The notes beneath the pieces are model-generated. The model did not search any database. It was not told the DNA's origin and worked only from the letters and a program-made list of their open reading frames with translations. Shown in pieces: positions 1 to 8,639 of a DNA stretch of 64,000 nucleotides; the first letter of the stretch is position 1; the number at the start of each line of letters is the position of its first letter. A program made the position numbers and the translations under genes. The stretch is taken from contig JAANXD010000026.1 in the NCBI GenBank assembly GCA_018263435.1, positions 1 to 64,000 on the forward strand. The letters are read 5' to 3'. The DNA comes from Candidatus Scalindua arabica. GTDB lineage: Bacteria; Planctomycetota; Brocadiia; Brocadiales; Scalinduaceae.

Positions 1-1170
1 TTATTACGGACGCGGGTAGAATCACAGGGTGGCGGGCAGAGTGTTGAGGTTAAGGCTGATGAGGTAAAGGTTTACGGACACTGTGACCCGGAAGAATATG
101 TGATCGGTAAACAGCGTGTTTCCTTTGAACGCCTGAGAGAGATTGCCCATTTAAGGGTCAGAACTAATACATTTGGAGCTGTTACCCGCGTCCGTAATAA
201 ATTGGCCAAAGCTACTCATGATTTCTTTCAAGAGAGAGGCTTTTTTTATATCAATACTCCAATTATAACTGCCAGTGATTGCGAGGGAGCAGGAGAGATG
301 TTCAGGGTAACTACACTTGACCATGCTGCTGTACCCATAAATGAAGGCAATGTTGATTTCAGCCAGGACTTCTTTGGGAAAGAGTCGTTCCTAACTGTAA
401 GTGGACAACTGGCGTTAGAGTGCTATGCCTGCGGCCTGGGTAATGTATATACATTCGGGCCTACATTCCGTGCGGAGAATTCCAATACCTCACGTCATCT
501 CTCAGAGTTCTGGATGATCGAACCTGAGATGGCCTTCGCTGACCTTGATGATGATGCCGATCTGGCTGAGGATTATATCAAGTACCTGATTACCATAGTA
601 CTTGATGAGTGTATTGATGATATGAAATTCTTTAATGAACGTATTGATAAAACCATTATGGATACACTCAGCCATGTAAAAGAGAGTGAGTTTATCCGTC
701 TTAGCTACACAGAAGCAATAGACATATTAAATAAGTCAGGACAAAAGTTTGAATTTGAGACGAACTGGGGCAACGATCTGCAGACTGAACATGAACGTTT
801 CCTTACCGAAAAGGAATTTAGGAAACCGGTAATCGTCACCGACTATCCACGGGAGATTAAGGCTTTTTACATGAAGCAGAATGATGACGGTAAAACAGTT
901 GCAGCCATGGACGTACTCGTTCCCAAGATCGGTGAAATAATCGGTGGTTCGCAGAGGGAAGATGATCTGCAAAAGCTTGATGCACGTATTAAGGGCCATG
1001 GAATGAATCTGGAACCTTACTGGTGGTACCGGGATCTGAGGAAATTCGGTTCAGTACCACATGCCGGCTTCGGTCTTGGCTTTGAACGGTTTGTGCAGTT
1101 TGTTACCGGTATGGAAAATATCCGTGATGTAATCCCTTTTCCCCGTACACCCAAATCGGCTGAGTTCTAG
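1..1170 (+). CDS. asnS: Asparaginyl-tRNA synthetase, 5' end outside window
   Basis: Class II aminoacyl-tRNA synthetase charging tRNA-Asn in the cytoplasm. The frame is open from base 1, so the N-terminal OB-fold part starts upstream. The first codons ([11 protein letters not shown], then [10 protein letters not shown]) fit the end of the anticodon-binding domain, so the GTG at 100 is internal and not the start. The catalytic core is complete: [12 protein letters not shown], motif 2 around [15 protein letters not shown], and motif 3 near the C terminus ([10 protein letters not shown] ending IPFPRTP). AsnRS is favoured over AspRS by the [11 protein letters not shown] stretch and the C-terminal ending. 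The gene is monocistronic as far as can be seen; about 110 bp of non-coding DNA follow. Confidence 0.95.
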   Translation, partial: LLRTRVESQGGGQSVEVKADEVKVYGHCDPEEYVIGKQRVSFERLREIAHLRVRTNTFGAVTRVRNKLAKATHDFFQERGFFYINTPIITASDCEGAGEMFRVTTLDHAAVPINEGNVDFSQDFFGKESFLTVSGQLALECYACGLGNVYTFGPTFRAENSNTSRHLSEFWMIEPEMAFADLDDDADLAEDYIKYLITIVLDECIDDMKFFNERIDKTIMDTLSHVKESEFIRLSYTEAIDILNKSGQKFEFETNWGNDLQTEHERFLTEKEFRKPVIVTDYPREIKAFYMKQNDDGKTVAAMDVLVPKIGEIIGGSQREDDLQKLDARIKGHGMNLEPYWWYRDLRKFGSVPHAGFGLGFERFVQFVTGMENIRDVIPFPRTPKSAEF

Positions 1171-1224
1171 TTCTTTTTGAAAATCGCATTAAAGTATTAT
1201 AAATAATGACTATGATATTTAACT

Positions 1225-1231
1225 GTTGGGC
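1225..1231 (+). other. Integron-type core site GTTGGGC
   Basis: The 7-mer fits the GTTRRRY core of integron attachment sites and is followed by GGCATATAA. It lies 52 bp before the orphan gene at 1283, and a matching GCCCAAC lies just after that gene at 1818-1824. By itself a 7-mer is weak evidence; the paired placement around one short orphan gene is what makes it worth recording. Confidence 0.35.
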
Positions 1232-1282
1232 GGCATATAATTAATTCAAATTTTTAACTCGAATTGCTCAAGATGAATAAAG

Positions 1283-1789
1283 ATGGTACGTTTAATTAAA
1301 GTTTTGTTGAGGTCTGCAGGAATCCTATTTTTTATCGTTTTGATCGGCTACCTACTTGTTGCGTTTCTCCTGCCGACTCCCAAAGAGCCAGAACCTATTA
1401 GCCTGAATGGCAGCAAATTTGAGCGAGTTTTTGAACCATTCGACGGCCAATTTGTGGCAGTTTATATTACGAAGAATATCTCAGATGAAGAGAGTCTTAA
1501 GTACCTGCAAGAATGGGAAAATTTGAATGCTGGATTTGATAGAAGGGATTTGACTGAACTTGTAGGCTTTGACAAACGACGTAGTTCAATATCAAACATT
1601 AGATGTCTCGTTCTAATCGATTGTCGTAATGGCAAGTACCATCGATTCAAGGAAGAGCATTATGACGAAAAAGGAGGATTAATTCATTATATATCTTCTG
1701 AAGAAAAGCAAGATACGTGGGTTCAAATTTCTAAGGCATCAATCATAGATGAACTTGCAATGCGTTTTTGTGAGAAGTCAGCATATTGA
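1283..1789 (+). CDS. Hypothetical membrane-anchored protein (168 aa), cassette-like
   Basis: I do not recognise a family. Residues 7-29 are a single hydrophobic segment (ILFFIVLIGYLLVAFLL), followed by Pro-rich TPKEPEP and a charged, probably extracytoplasmic domain of about 135 residues. It is probably an N-terminally anchored or secreted protein. The gene stands alone between asnS and the cobalamin cluster and is bracketed by integron-like GTTGGGC and GCCCAAC sites, so it may have arrived as a gene cassette. No clear Shine-Dalgarno precedes the ATG. Function unknown. Confidence 0.6.
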   Translation: MVRLIKVLLRSAGILFFIVLIGYLLVAFLLPTPKEPEPISLNGSKFERVFEPFDGQFVAVYITKNISDEESLKYLQEWENLNAGFDRRDLTELVGFDKRRSSISNIRCLVLIDCRNGKYHRFKEEHYDEKGGLIHYISSEEKQDTWVQISKASIIDELAMRFCEKSAY

Positions 1790-1814
1790 GAAATATTATA
1801 TAGAGGCAAATTAC

Positions 1815-1870
1815 TGCGCCCAACATTTCGCTGAAAATGCACGCGCAAAAACCTGCACGCCTCTCAGCTC
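1815..1870 (+). repeat. Degenerate attC-like palindrome after orphan gene
   Basis: GCCCAAC at 1818-1824 fits the RYYYAAC box of an attC site. It is followed by an imperfect palindrome: GCTGA at 1830-1834 pairs with TCAGC at 1864-1868, with TGCACGCG and CCTGCACGC stretches between them. The expected closing GTTRRRY box is missing: the sequence runs straight into the cobQ leader. If it is an attC site it is truncated and probably inactive. Confidence 0.4.
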
Positions 1871-1892
1871 TATTTATTAATGGAGTCTCAAT

Positions 1893-3479
1893 TTGAAGGC
1901 AAAGGCTATAATGGTACAGGGGACGGGTTCAGATGTCGGTAAAAGCATTCTGGTGTGTGCACTATGCCGTATTTTCCAACAGGAAGGTTTGAAAGTCGCA
2001 CCGTTCAAGGCGCAGAATATGTCTAACAACTCTTATGTAACAGTAGGGGGTGGGGAGATGGGCAGGGCGCAGGTAGCACAGGCTGCAGCCGCAGGATTGC
2101 GACCCGTCGTTGAGATGAATCCAATTCTACTAAAACCTACCGGCAATAATGGGTCACAGATTATAACTATGGGGAAGCCGATTGGCCACATGACTGCTAA
2201 CGAGTATTATGGGAACAAGGAGAAGATGCTGGATATTGCAAGAGAAGCATATTCAACATTGAGCGAACAATATGACGTTATCGTTATTGAAGGTGCCGGC
2301 AGCCCAGCTGAAGTTAATATCAAGGATGATGATATTGTAAATATGAGGATCGCCGAAATTGCTGATGCGCCGGTAATACTCGTAACAGACATAGAAAGAG
2401 GCGGTTCTTTTGCATGGATAGTCGGCACGCTGGAGCTTTTAAACGGTGATGAAAGAGAGCGTGTCTGCGGTATTATTATAAACAAATTCAGAGGTGATAT
2501 GGGAATACTGGAGCCGGGAATTAAAATGCTGGAAGAGAGGATCAATAAGCCTGTTTTAGGTGTTCTCCCATATTTCACAGATATAAATATAGACAGTGAA
2601 GATTCGGTCTGTCTTGATTCAGGCAATTGGAAACTGCATAATAAAAACTATATACCATCTGAATCTCAAATTGATATTGTAGTCATAAAATTACCCAGGA
2701 TTTCCAATTTTACCGATTTTGATGTACTTAAGAGAGAAAAAAATATCTGCGTAAGGTTTGTTGACAATGCGCAGTCAATAGGTAACCCTGATTTGATTAT
2801 TATACCGGGTTCCAAGAATACAATAGGCGACTTGAAAGTTATCAAAGAGAATGGTATTGCTGATACAATTAAAAATCTTTCAAAGAGTGGGACTATGGTT
2901 ATCGGGGTCTGCGGTGGGTATCAGATGCTTAGCAAGGAAATCAGGGATTCGGAAAATGCAGAATCTAAGATTACTCAAATAGGGGGCCTGGGTCTTATAG
3001 ATGCCAAGACTAATTTTATGCTGCAAAAAAGTACCTATCAGGTCAAAGCTCAGATACATGATAGCCTGATCAGTCAATCTGGCCTGAAGGATTTCAATAC
3101 AAGAAGCGAGATAACCGGTTATGAAATTCACATGGGAGAGACAGAGCTGCTTAACGGAACATTGCCATTTTTGAAAATCATAGAGAGATCTGAAAAAGAG
3201 GTGTGTATGGACGACGGGGCAATCTCTGAAGATGGGAACGTGATCGGCACATACGTACACGGTATTTTTGACAATGATGAATTCAGGTTGGAACTCATCA
3301 ATTGTCTCAGAAGAAGAAAAGGCCTTTCATACATTCAACTCAAGGATCTGAGTAAGGTAGACAAAGAGAGGCAATATGATAAACTTGCAGATCTGTTTAA
3401 GAAACATATTAACATGGATTTGATTTATGAACTGATTGGCGATTTAAAAAATTTCAACGCAGAGGCGCTAAGGACGTAA
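1893..3479 (+). CDS. cobQ: Cobyric acid synthase CobQ/CbiP
   Basis: Glutamine-dependent amidation of the side chains of adenosyl-cobyrinic acid a,c-diamide to cobyric acid. An N-terminal dethiobiotin-synthetase-like ATPase domain carries GTGSDVGKS (residues 10-18) and the QNMSNNSYVT stretch. A C-terminal class I glutamine amidotransferase domain has nucleophile Cys340 in GVCGGYQML and the later GTYVHGIFDN histidine. At 528 residues it is slightly long. The TTG start at 1893 is preceded by TGGAG; an ATG at 1911 is inside the conserved N terminus. The last nine or so residues (NFNAEALRT) are read from a dispersed repeat that also supplies the stop, so the C-terminal tail is not native-looking. 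First gene of the cobalamin cluster. Confidence 0.95.
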   Translation: MKAKAIMVQGTGSDVGKSILVCALCRIFQQEGLKVAPFKAQNMSNNSYVTVGGGEMGRAQVAQAAAAGLRPVVEMNPILLKPTGNNGSQIITMGKPIGHMTANEYYGNKEKMLDIAREAYSTLSEQYDVIVIEGAGSPAEVNIKDDDIVNMRIAEIADAPVILVTDIERGGSFAWIVGTLELLNGDERERVCGIIINKFRGDMGILEPGIKMLEERINKPVLGVLPYFTDINIDSEDSVCLDSGNWKLHNKNYIPSESQIDIVVIKLPRISNFTDFDVLKREKNICVRFVDNAQSIGNPDLIIIPGSKNTIGDLKVIKENGIADTIKNLSKSGTMVIGVCGGYQMLSKEIRDSENAESKITQIGGLGLIDAKTNFMLQKSTYQVKAQIHDSLISQSGLKDFNTRSEITGYEIHMGETELLNGTLPFLKIIERSEKEVCMDDGAISEDGNVIGTYVHGIFDNDEFRLELINCLRRRKGLSYIQLKDLSKVDKERQYDKLADLFKKHINMDLIYELIGDLKNFNAEALRT

Positions 3480-3628
3480 AGAAAAACTAAATGAGAAATT
3501 TGGCCACAGATTTTCACAGGCAAAGACTGACAAAAAATTAAGGGATTAAGAGAAGTTGACAGGAGAACATAAAATTAAAAAATCAAAACAAATAGTTTTT
3601 GTACTTTGTGTTCTTTGTGGCTTCGTGT
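3456..3628 (+). repeat. Dispersed intergenic repeat with imperfect inverted ends
   Basis: The left end (3456-3486, a GCAGAGGCGCTAAGGACG-type sequence) and the right end (3596-3628, CTTTGTGTTCTTTGTGGCTT type) are imperfect inverse complements of each other. They enclose about 110 bp of A-rich DNA with a CACAGATTTTCACAGG piece. Sequences of this style recur between genes in many environmental bacterial genomes. It overlaps the 3' end of cobQ and forms the cobQ-cbiB spacer. There is no ORF of its own. Confidence 0.5.
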
Positions 3629-3636
3629 GATAAACT

Positions 3637-4671
3637 ATGATGAATGATTATTTGACAGTACAAATTGCGATAGCCTTTGTTCTCGATATCATGATCGGGG
3701 ATCCCAGATGGCTTCCACATCCAATAAGAATGATAGGGAAGTGTATTGAATACCTGGAAATATTATTGAGAAAGGTGTTCAGGTCAGAGCGTACGGCAGG
3801 CATATTTCTTACGGGTATTATAGTATTGGGATCTTATGTAATAACTTTTAAGATAATAAGCTTCTTTTACGGCTTAGGAACTCTTTGGGGAATTGCTGCC
3901 AGTATAATTACTATCTTCTACTCACTTTCTATTCGTGATCTTTTAAATGAAACAAGGGGAGTCTTGAAGGCACTCAAATCAGGTAACTTGCCCAAAGCAC
4001 GCAGCAATCTTTCCCGGATTGTAGGAAGGGATACTCATAATCTTAGCGAGAAACAGGTTGTAACGGGCTGTATTGAAACCTCGGCGGAAAGCAGTGTAGA
4101 TGGGATAATTGCACCACTGTTTTATGCCTTTATTGGTGGCCCTGCACTTGCAATGGCATACAAGGCAGTCAATACCCTGGACTCTATGGTTGGATACAAG
4201 AACGAAAAATATAACAATTTCGGATGGGCATCAGCCAGACTTGATGATGTCGCTAATTTTATCCCTGCAAGGATTGCAGCCATAATCCTGCCAATATCTT
4301 CATTAATATGTGGTGCAGATTTCTCAAATTCTATAAAAATAGTTAATAGGGACGGGCAAAAGCACCCCAGCCCAAACAGCGGAATTCCAGAAGCAGCTAT
4401 TGCAGGTGCATTAAAAATCAGCCTTGGCGGGCCGAGTGTATATAACGGTATACCTTCTGACAAGCCTTTCATAGGTGACCCTATAAATAACATTCACTTT
4501 GATGATATCAGTAATACTACAAGGATTGTTATGGTCTCAGCAATTATTTTAGTTGTCTCCGGCATCACCTTTATGTTGATTGGCGATTTCTTGTCTATGA
4601 ATGGAGGCTGGTTTACGCAAAGAATAAATGAACTATTTACCACAAAGACATTTTATAAGATTAGTTCTTAA
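3637..4671 (+). CDS. cbiB: Adenosylcobinamide-phosphate synthase CbiB/CobD
   Basis: Integral membrane enzyme that attaches the aminopropanol arm to adenosylcobyric acid, giving adenosylcobinamide (phosphate). Family hallmarks are IAFVLDIMIGDPRWLPHP near the N terminus, ETSAESSVDGIIAPLFYAFI in the middle, and HPSPNSGIPEAAIAGAL with LGGPSVYNG in the C-terminal half. At 344 residues it has several hydrophobic segments (about 53-90, 155-175, 210-230, 297-318). It follows cobQ across a repeat-filled spacer, so co-transcription depends on read-through. Confidence 0.93.
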   Translation: MMNDYLTVQIAIAFVLDIMIGDPRWLPHPIRMIGKCIEYLEILLRKVFRSERTAGIFLTGIIVLGSYVITFKIISFFYGLGTLWGIAASIITIFYSLSIRDLLNETRGVLKALKSGNLPKARSNLSRIVGRDTHNLSEKQVVTGCIETSAESSVDGIIAPLFYAFIGGPALAMAYKAVNTLDSMVGYKNEKYNNFGWASARLDDVANFIPARIAAIILPISSLICGADFSNSIKIVNRDGQKHPSPNSGIPEAAIAGALKISLGGPSVYNGIPSDKPFIGDPINNIHFDDISNTTRIVMVSAIILVVSGITFMLIGDFLSMNGGWFTQRINELFTTKTFYKISS

Positions 4672-4693
4672 TAACTGATTAGGCGCAATTATT

Positions 4694-6100
4694 TTGAGTA
4701 ACTTACCCCGAATTATGATTGCCGGAACAAATAGTGGCGTGGGCAAGACTACGGTTACTTTGGGTATTATGTCTGCCCTGGTCAGTAAGGGGATAAAAGT
4801 ACAGGGGTTTAAGACCGGACCTGATTATATAGACACTTCGCATCATAAATTTGTTACAGGAAATTCATCCCGGAATCTGGACACATGGATGATGAGTGAT
4901 AGTGTTTGCCGGGAGCTGTTTAAACGTTCGGCTATTAATGCTGACATATCAGTCATCGAGGGGGTAATGGGTCTGTACGATGGCAGTATTGATTCTACAG
5001 GGCATGGCAGTAGTGCACACCTGGCAAGCGTCCTGAAAGCTCCGGTTATCCTGGTAGTCAGTGCGAAGGGTATTGCGCAAAGTGCCGGTGCTGTCGTAAT
5101 GGGTTATAAGGAGTTTAGCAAAGGTATAAATCTCTCTGGCGTCATTGTAAACAATATCGCAAGCCACAGCCATTATGATTGTATTAAAAGATCTATAGAA
5201 GAGACTTGCTCAGTCCCGGTTCTTGGGTATTTGGATAAAGATAATGAAATAACAATTCCCGAAAGGCATCTTGGCCTAGTGCCATCAGAGGAAAACGCCG
5301 GCCATTCTGACCTTTATGAAAAATTGGGGAAAATGGTACTGAAAACCATAGATATTGATGGGTTGCTCAATACAGCACGATCGGCGGACGAATTTCCTGA
5401 TTGCAAAAAATCTATCTTTTGTGACAGAAATAGTGCTTTGCAGGTAAACCTGGCAGTTGCAAGAGACAACGCTTTCTGTTTTTACTATCAGGATGATATT
5501 GAATTATTTGAAGCATTGGGGATCAGGATTAAATACTTCAGTCCTCTTCATGATAGATGTATCCCGGATGACGTGGATGGTATATTTCTTGGCGGTGGCT
5601 TTCCTGAATTAAATGCTGGAAAGCTTATGAAAAATGAAACAATGAGAGAATCGATATTGGATGCATATAATAACGGAACTATTATTTACGGTGAATGTGG
5701 CGGAATGATGTATCTGCTGGAAAAATTAATTGACTGTGATGGCAGATCGTTTAAGATGGGTGGAGTGCTGGGTGGTACATCCGTGATGCAAAACAAGAGG
5801 CAAGGGTTGGGATATATCATTGCTGAGGCAACATGTGATAATGTGATCTGCAAAAGGGGGGATACTTTCCGTGCACACGAATTCCATTGGTCGAAATTAC
5901 TGGACGTACCTGATGATACTGCTTTTGCTTATAAAACACAAAAAAGCAATGGAAAACAATCTAAGGCTGACGGTATTTGCGGGAAAAATGTTTTAGCATC
6001 TTATACTCACGTACATTTCAGCAGTAATCCTGAACTGGCAAGAAATCTGTTATTATCAATGGCAAATGCTTCAAGGAACAAAGAAGTATCAACATTATAA
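4694..6100 (+). CDS. cobB: Cobyrinic acid a,c-diamide synthase CobB/CbiA
   Basis: ATP- and glutamine-dependent amidation of the a and c acetates of (cobalt-)cobyrinic acid. The N-terminal ATPase P-loop is GTNSGVGKTT (11-20), followed by GPDYIDTSHH. The C-terminal glutamine amidotransferase domain has Cys335 in YGECGGMMYL, and the HVHFSSNP segment near the end carries the histidine. It is 468 residues, normal for the family. The TTG start at 4694 directly precedes the conserved P-loop region; no ATG is available before residue 8. It lies 22 bp after cbiB, consistent with one transcript. Confidence 0.94.
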   Translation: MSNLPRIMIAGTNSGVGKTTVTLGIMSALVSKGIKVQGFKTGPDYIDTSHHKFVTGNSSRNLDTWMMSDSVCRELFKRSAINADISVIEGVMGLYDGSIDSTGHGSSAHLASVLKAPVILVVSAKGIAQSAGAVVMGYKEFSKGINLSGVIVNNIASHSHYDCIKRSIEETCSVPVLGYLDKDNEITIPERHLGLVPSEENAGHSDLYEKLGKMVLKTIDIDGLLNTARSADEFPDCKKSIFCDRNSALQVNLAVARDNAFCFYYQDDIELFEALGIRIKYFSPLHDRCIPDDVDGIFLGGGFPELNAGKLMKNETMRESILDAYNNGTIIYGECGGMMYLLEKLIDCDGRSFKMGGVLGGTSVMQNKRQGLGYIIAEATCDNVICKRGDTFRAHEFHWSKLLDVPDDTAFAYKTQKSNGKQSKADGICGKNVLASYTHVHFSSNPELARNLLLSMANASRNKEVSTL

Positions 6101-6161
6101 TCCATTTATGGACGGGAGTAACATGACATATAACTTAGGTCGCTTCACGATAAAAACCATC

Positions 6162-6205
6162 CTTCGACTCCGCTCAGGATGACGTCACACTGAGCGGAGT
6201 CGAAG
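6162..6205 (+). repeat. Perfect palindromic repeat, 16-bp arms
   Basis: The arm at 6162-6177 (CTTCGACTCCGCTCAG) is exactly inverted at 6190-6205, with a 12-nt spacer that itself contains TGACGTCA. It lies in the cobB-cbiX spacer. With no T-run beside it, it looks like a REP-type extragenic palindrome rather than a terminator, though it could still stabilise or attenuate the transcript. Confidence 0.8.
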
Positions 6206-6325
6206 TGTTATCAACATTGATATTCCTATACATCATATTCAGTAAGTTATCAATCTTTTATTCTGTCTGTTTATTTTTACCGGGCAAAACACAAAAAATA
6301 AGCGATAGAAAGGAGCTAATTTTTT

Positions 6326-6700
6326 ATGAAAACAGGTGTAGTTGTGCTTGCACATGGAAGTAAGGTTAGAACCGGTAATGAGGGTTTGTTTAAGATAGTA
6401 GAAATGTTGCGTGCAATGGGGAAATGGGACATGGTGGAAGCATGCTTCCTGCAACTGGCAAAACCAGGACTTACCGAGGCAGTTGAAGATATAATTGAAA
6501 GAGGAGCAAAGAGGGTGGTAGTTATGCCGCTTTTATTGTTCAGCGGAAACCATGTTACGAAGGACATTCCCGAGGAAATAGAGAAGGAGCAGAAGAAATT
6601 TCCTGAAGTAGAATTCTACTATGCAAAGAGTATTGGCGCTGACGAACGCCTTGCCCAGATAACAAGAGAGAGAATAGAAGCGGCGACTAATCATGTCTAG
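6326..6700 (+). CDS. cbiX: Sirohydrochlorin cobaltochelatase, short form (CbiX-S)
   Basis: Inserts Co2+ into sirohydrochlorin, the early-cobalt step that defines the anaerobic cobalamin route. A single CbiX domain of 124 residues, about half the length of two-domain CbiX, so it should act as a homodimer. Metal-site histidines are visible as His10 (VVLAHGSK) and His76 (LFSGNHVTKDIP). The start is supported by AAAGGAGC 12 bp upstream. Whether it charges only cobalt, or also nickel or iron as some short forms do, cannot be read from the sequence; the neighbouring cbi genes argue for cobalt. Confidence 0.9.
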   Translation: MKTGVVVLAHGSKVRTGNEGLFKIVEMLRAMGKWDMVEACFLQLAKPGLTEAVEDIIERGAKRVVVMPLLLFSGNHVTKDIPEEIEKEQKKFPEVEFYYAKSIGADERLAQITRERIEAATNHV

Positions 6701-6788
6701 TATGCATCAAATACAAATAGTCAGGCGTGATGCCTGATCTATATTATCATTCATGGTGCCGCAAAGTGGAAGGGACATCAGTTGGAAC

Positions 6789-7451
6789 ATGGAAAACCAA
6801 ACTAAGGACTATTCAGAAAACCCTCAGGAAATAATAGATGAAAGTTTCGATATTATCGACAATCTTGTCGATTTCGACAAAATACCGGAATCTTCCAGGC
6901 CTATAGCAAGAAGGGTCATTCACGCAACAGGCGATACTGACTTTGCAGACAATCTCATAATTAATCCTCAGGCAGTAGAAGCTGCAGTTAATGCTATTTC
7001 TAATGGTAAATCTATAGTTACAGATGTAAATATGGTCAAGGCGGGAATTAGCGCAAAAGCAATAAATCGATTCGGAGGAAAGATAATCTGCAGGATTGCA
7101 GAAGAAGCTGTTGCCAAAAAGGCAAAAGAGACGAATAAAACACGTGCTATTACGTCCATGCAGGAGTCCCTGGCCGATATATCAGGAGGTATTGTCGCGA
7201 TAGGAAATGCCCCAACGGCAGTCTTTTCGATCATTGATCTTATCAGGAGAGAGGGGGTAGTACCTGCTCTTGTAATAGCGGTTCCGGTCGGCTTTGTAAA
7301 GGCTGCTGAATCGAAAGAGGCTTTAATGACATTCCTTGACAACAAGAAAGACATTCAGATTCCTTATATAGTCAACATCGGTAGAAAGGGCGGAAGTGCA
7401 GTTGCAGTCGCAATTGTAAATGCTTTAATAAATATTACTAAGGAAATGTAG
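6789..7451 (+). CDS. cbiC: Cobalt-precorrin-8 methylmutase CbiC/CobH
   Basis: Moves the C-11 methyl to C-12, giving cobyrinic acid. The catalytic His lies in SSRPIARRVIHATGD, and IINPQAVEAA, VTDVNMVKAGI and GNAPTAVF match the family. I place the start at the ATG at 6789 (220 residues); an upstream in-frame ATG at 6753 adds twelve residues unlike the family. The stop codon TAG (7449-7451) lies inside the GTAG tetranucleotide that opens a REP element, so the C terminus abuts a repeat. It sits between cbiX and cbiD. Confidence 0.92.
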   Translation: MENQTKDYSENPQEIIDESFDIIDNLVDFDKIPESSRPIARRVIHATGDTDFADNLIINPQAVEAAVNAISNGKSIVTDVNMVKAGISAKAINRFGGKIICRIAEEAVAKKAKETNKTRAITSMQESLADISGGIVAIGNAPTAVFSIIDLIRREGVVPALVIAVPVGFVKAAESKEALMTFLDNKKDIQIPYIVNIGRKGGSAVAVAIVNALINITKEM

Positions 7452-7542
7452 CGGAAACCTTTAGGTTTCCTTTGTATACGTTATAATGGAAGGCTGAAGT
7501 CGTACCATAGGTAGATCTGCCTCTGGCATGACCTTCCGCTAC
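7448..7542 (+). repeat. Inverted pair of GTAG-type REP sequences
   Basis: It opens with GTAGCGG and hairpin GGAAACCT-TT-AGGTTTCC (7453-7470), and closes with an inverted member ending CCTTCCGCTAC (CTAC at 7539-7542, which is GTAG on the other strand). The same family recurs at 43182-44214 around a RAYT transposase gene. It fills the whole cbiC-cbiD spacer and supplies the cbiC stop codon. A GTAG head followed by a hairpin is the known signature of RAYT-mobilised REPs. Confidence 0.75.
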
Positions 7543-7556
7543 AGAATTAAACTATA

Positions 7557-8639
7557 ATGAAACATAATTACGGATATACTACCGGAAGCTGTGCGGCTGG
7601 TGCAGCGAAGGGGGCTGCATTTGGACTCCTTCAGGGAGCAATACCTGATACCGTAGACCTGACAATACCGGCAGATGTAACACTAAAATTAAGCCTAATT
7701 CATCGCAAAGTTGGTAAGGATTTTGCCGAATGTGCTGTTCGTAAATACTCTGGAGATGATCCTGATATTACAAATGGTTGTGAAGTCTATGTCAGGATCA
7801 AAAGATCAGAGGCAAATGGAATAAGGTTCATGGGAGGGGATGGTGTTGGCCTGGTTACAAAATCAGGACTGCAAATTCCTCAGGGTGAACCGGCTATAAA
7901 TCCTGTACCACGATCTATGATCAAGAATTCTCTAAGAGAGGTTCTTGGTGAACATAGCAGGATAGATGTTTCAGTTACTGTGCCTGAAGGTAAGAAGCTG
8001 GCAAAAAAGACATTTAACGGTCGATTGGGTATAATAGATGGTATTTCTATAATAGGGACTACCGGTATTGTCAGGCCAATGTCTCTGGATTCATTCAAGG
8101 TTTCGCTTTTGTGTGGTTTGGATGTTGCAAAGGCGGCCGGCCATGATTCAATTGTTCTTGTTCCGGGAAGTATTGGTGAAACTGGATTCCTCAAGCATTT
8201 CAATATCTCTAAATATCAGGTAATCCAGATGAGTAATTTCGTTGGCTTTATGCTTGATGAGGCAGTTAAGCGTGGATTCAAAGATATTATAATAGGTGGG
8301 CATCCGGGTAAGCTGGCCAAGTTGATTCGTGGTGATTTTGACACGCACAGCTCAAAGTCAAAACCGGCAAATGATATCCTGATCAAGATATTCAAGAGAG
8401 AGAAATTAAGTTCAGCACTTATCAACGAACTTAACGATTCCTCTACAGTTGAAGGAATGGTAGAGATTATTAATAAACATAGTGATATGCAGGTATTTGA
8501 TCGTATTGCAGATGATGTTCAATCGGTAACTGATCGGCACATTTCATCTAAAGCAAATATCGGAACAATATTGTTTGATATGAGGAAAAACATTATTGGG
8601 GTTTCTAAGGGTTTTAAGGATTGGCAAAGAAGCTTGTAA
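7557..8639 (+). CDS. cbiD: Cobalt-precorrin-5B C1-methyltransferase CbiD
   Basis: C-1 methylation of the corrin ring, specific to the anaerobic pathway. The N terminus NYGYTTGSCAAGAAKGA is the family signature; GGDGVGLVTKSGL and the GGHPGKLAKL stretch near residue 250 also fit. At 360 residues it is standard. The ATG at 7557 comes directly after a REP pair and has no obvious Shine-Dalgarno. The 3' end overlaps cbiE by 19 bp, so translation of the two is probably coupled. Confidence 0.95.
   Translation: MKHNYGYTTGSCAAGAAKGAAFGLLQGAIPDTVDLTIPADVTLKLSLIHRKVGKDFAECAVRKYSGDDPDITNGCEVYVRIKRSEANGIRFMGGDGVGLVTKSGLQIPQGEPAINPVPRSMIKNSLREVLGEHSRIDVSVTVPEGKKLAKKTFNGRLGIIDGISIIGTTGIVRPMSLDSFKVSLLCGLDVAKAAGHDSIVLVPGSIGETGFLKHFNISKYQVIQMSNFVGFMLDEAVKRGFKDIIIGGHPGKLAKLIRGDFDTHSSKSKPANDILIKIFKREKLSSALINELNDSSTVEGMVEIINKHSDMQVFDRIADDVQSVTDRHISSKANIGTILFDMRKNIIGVSKGFKDWQRSL

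Noticed and set aside
1790-1892. Cobalamin riboswitch upstream of cobQ
   Set aside because: I looked for the B12-box GCCACTG and surrounding conserved blocks; none is present, and the palindrome is better explained as attC-like.
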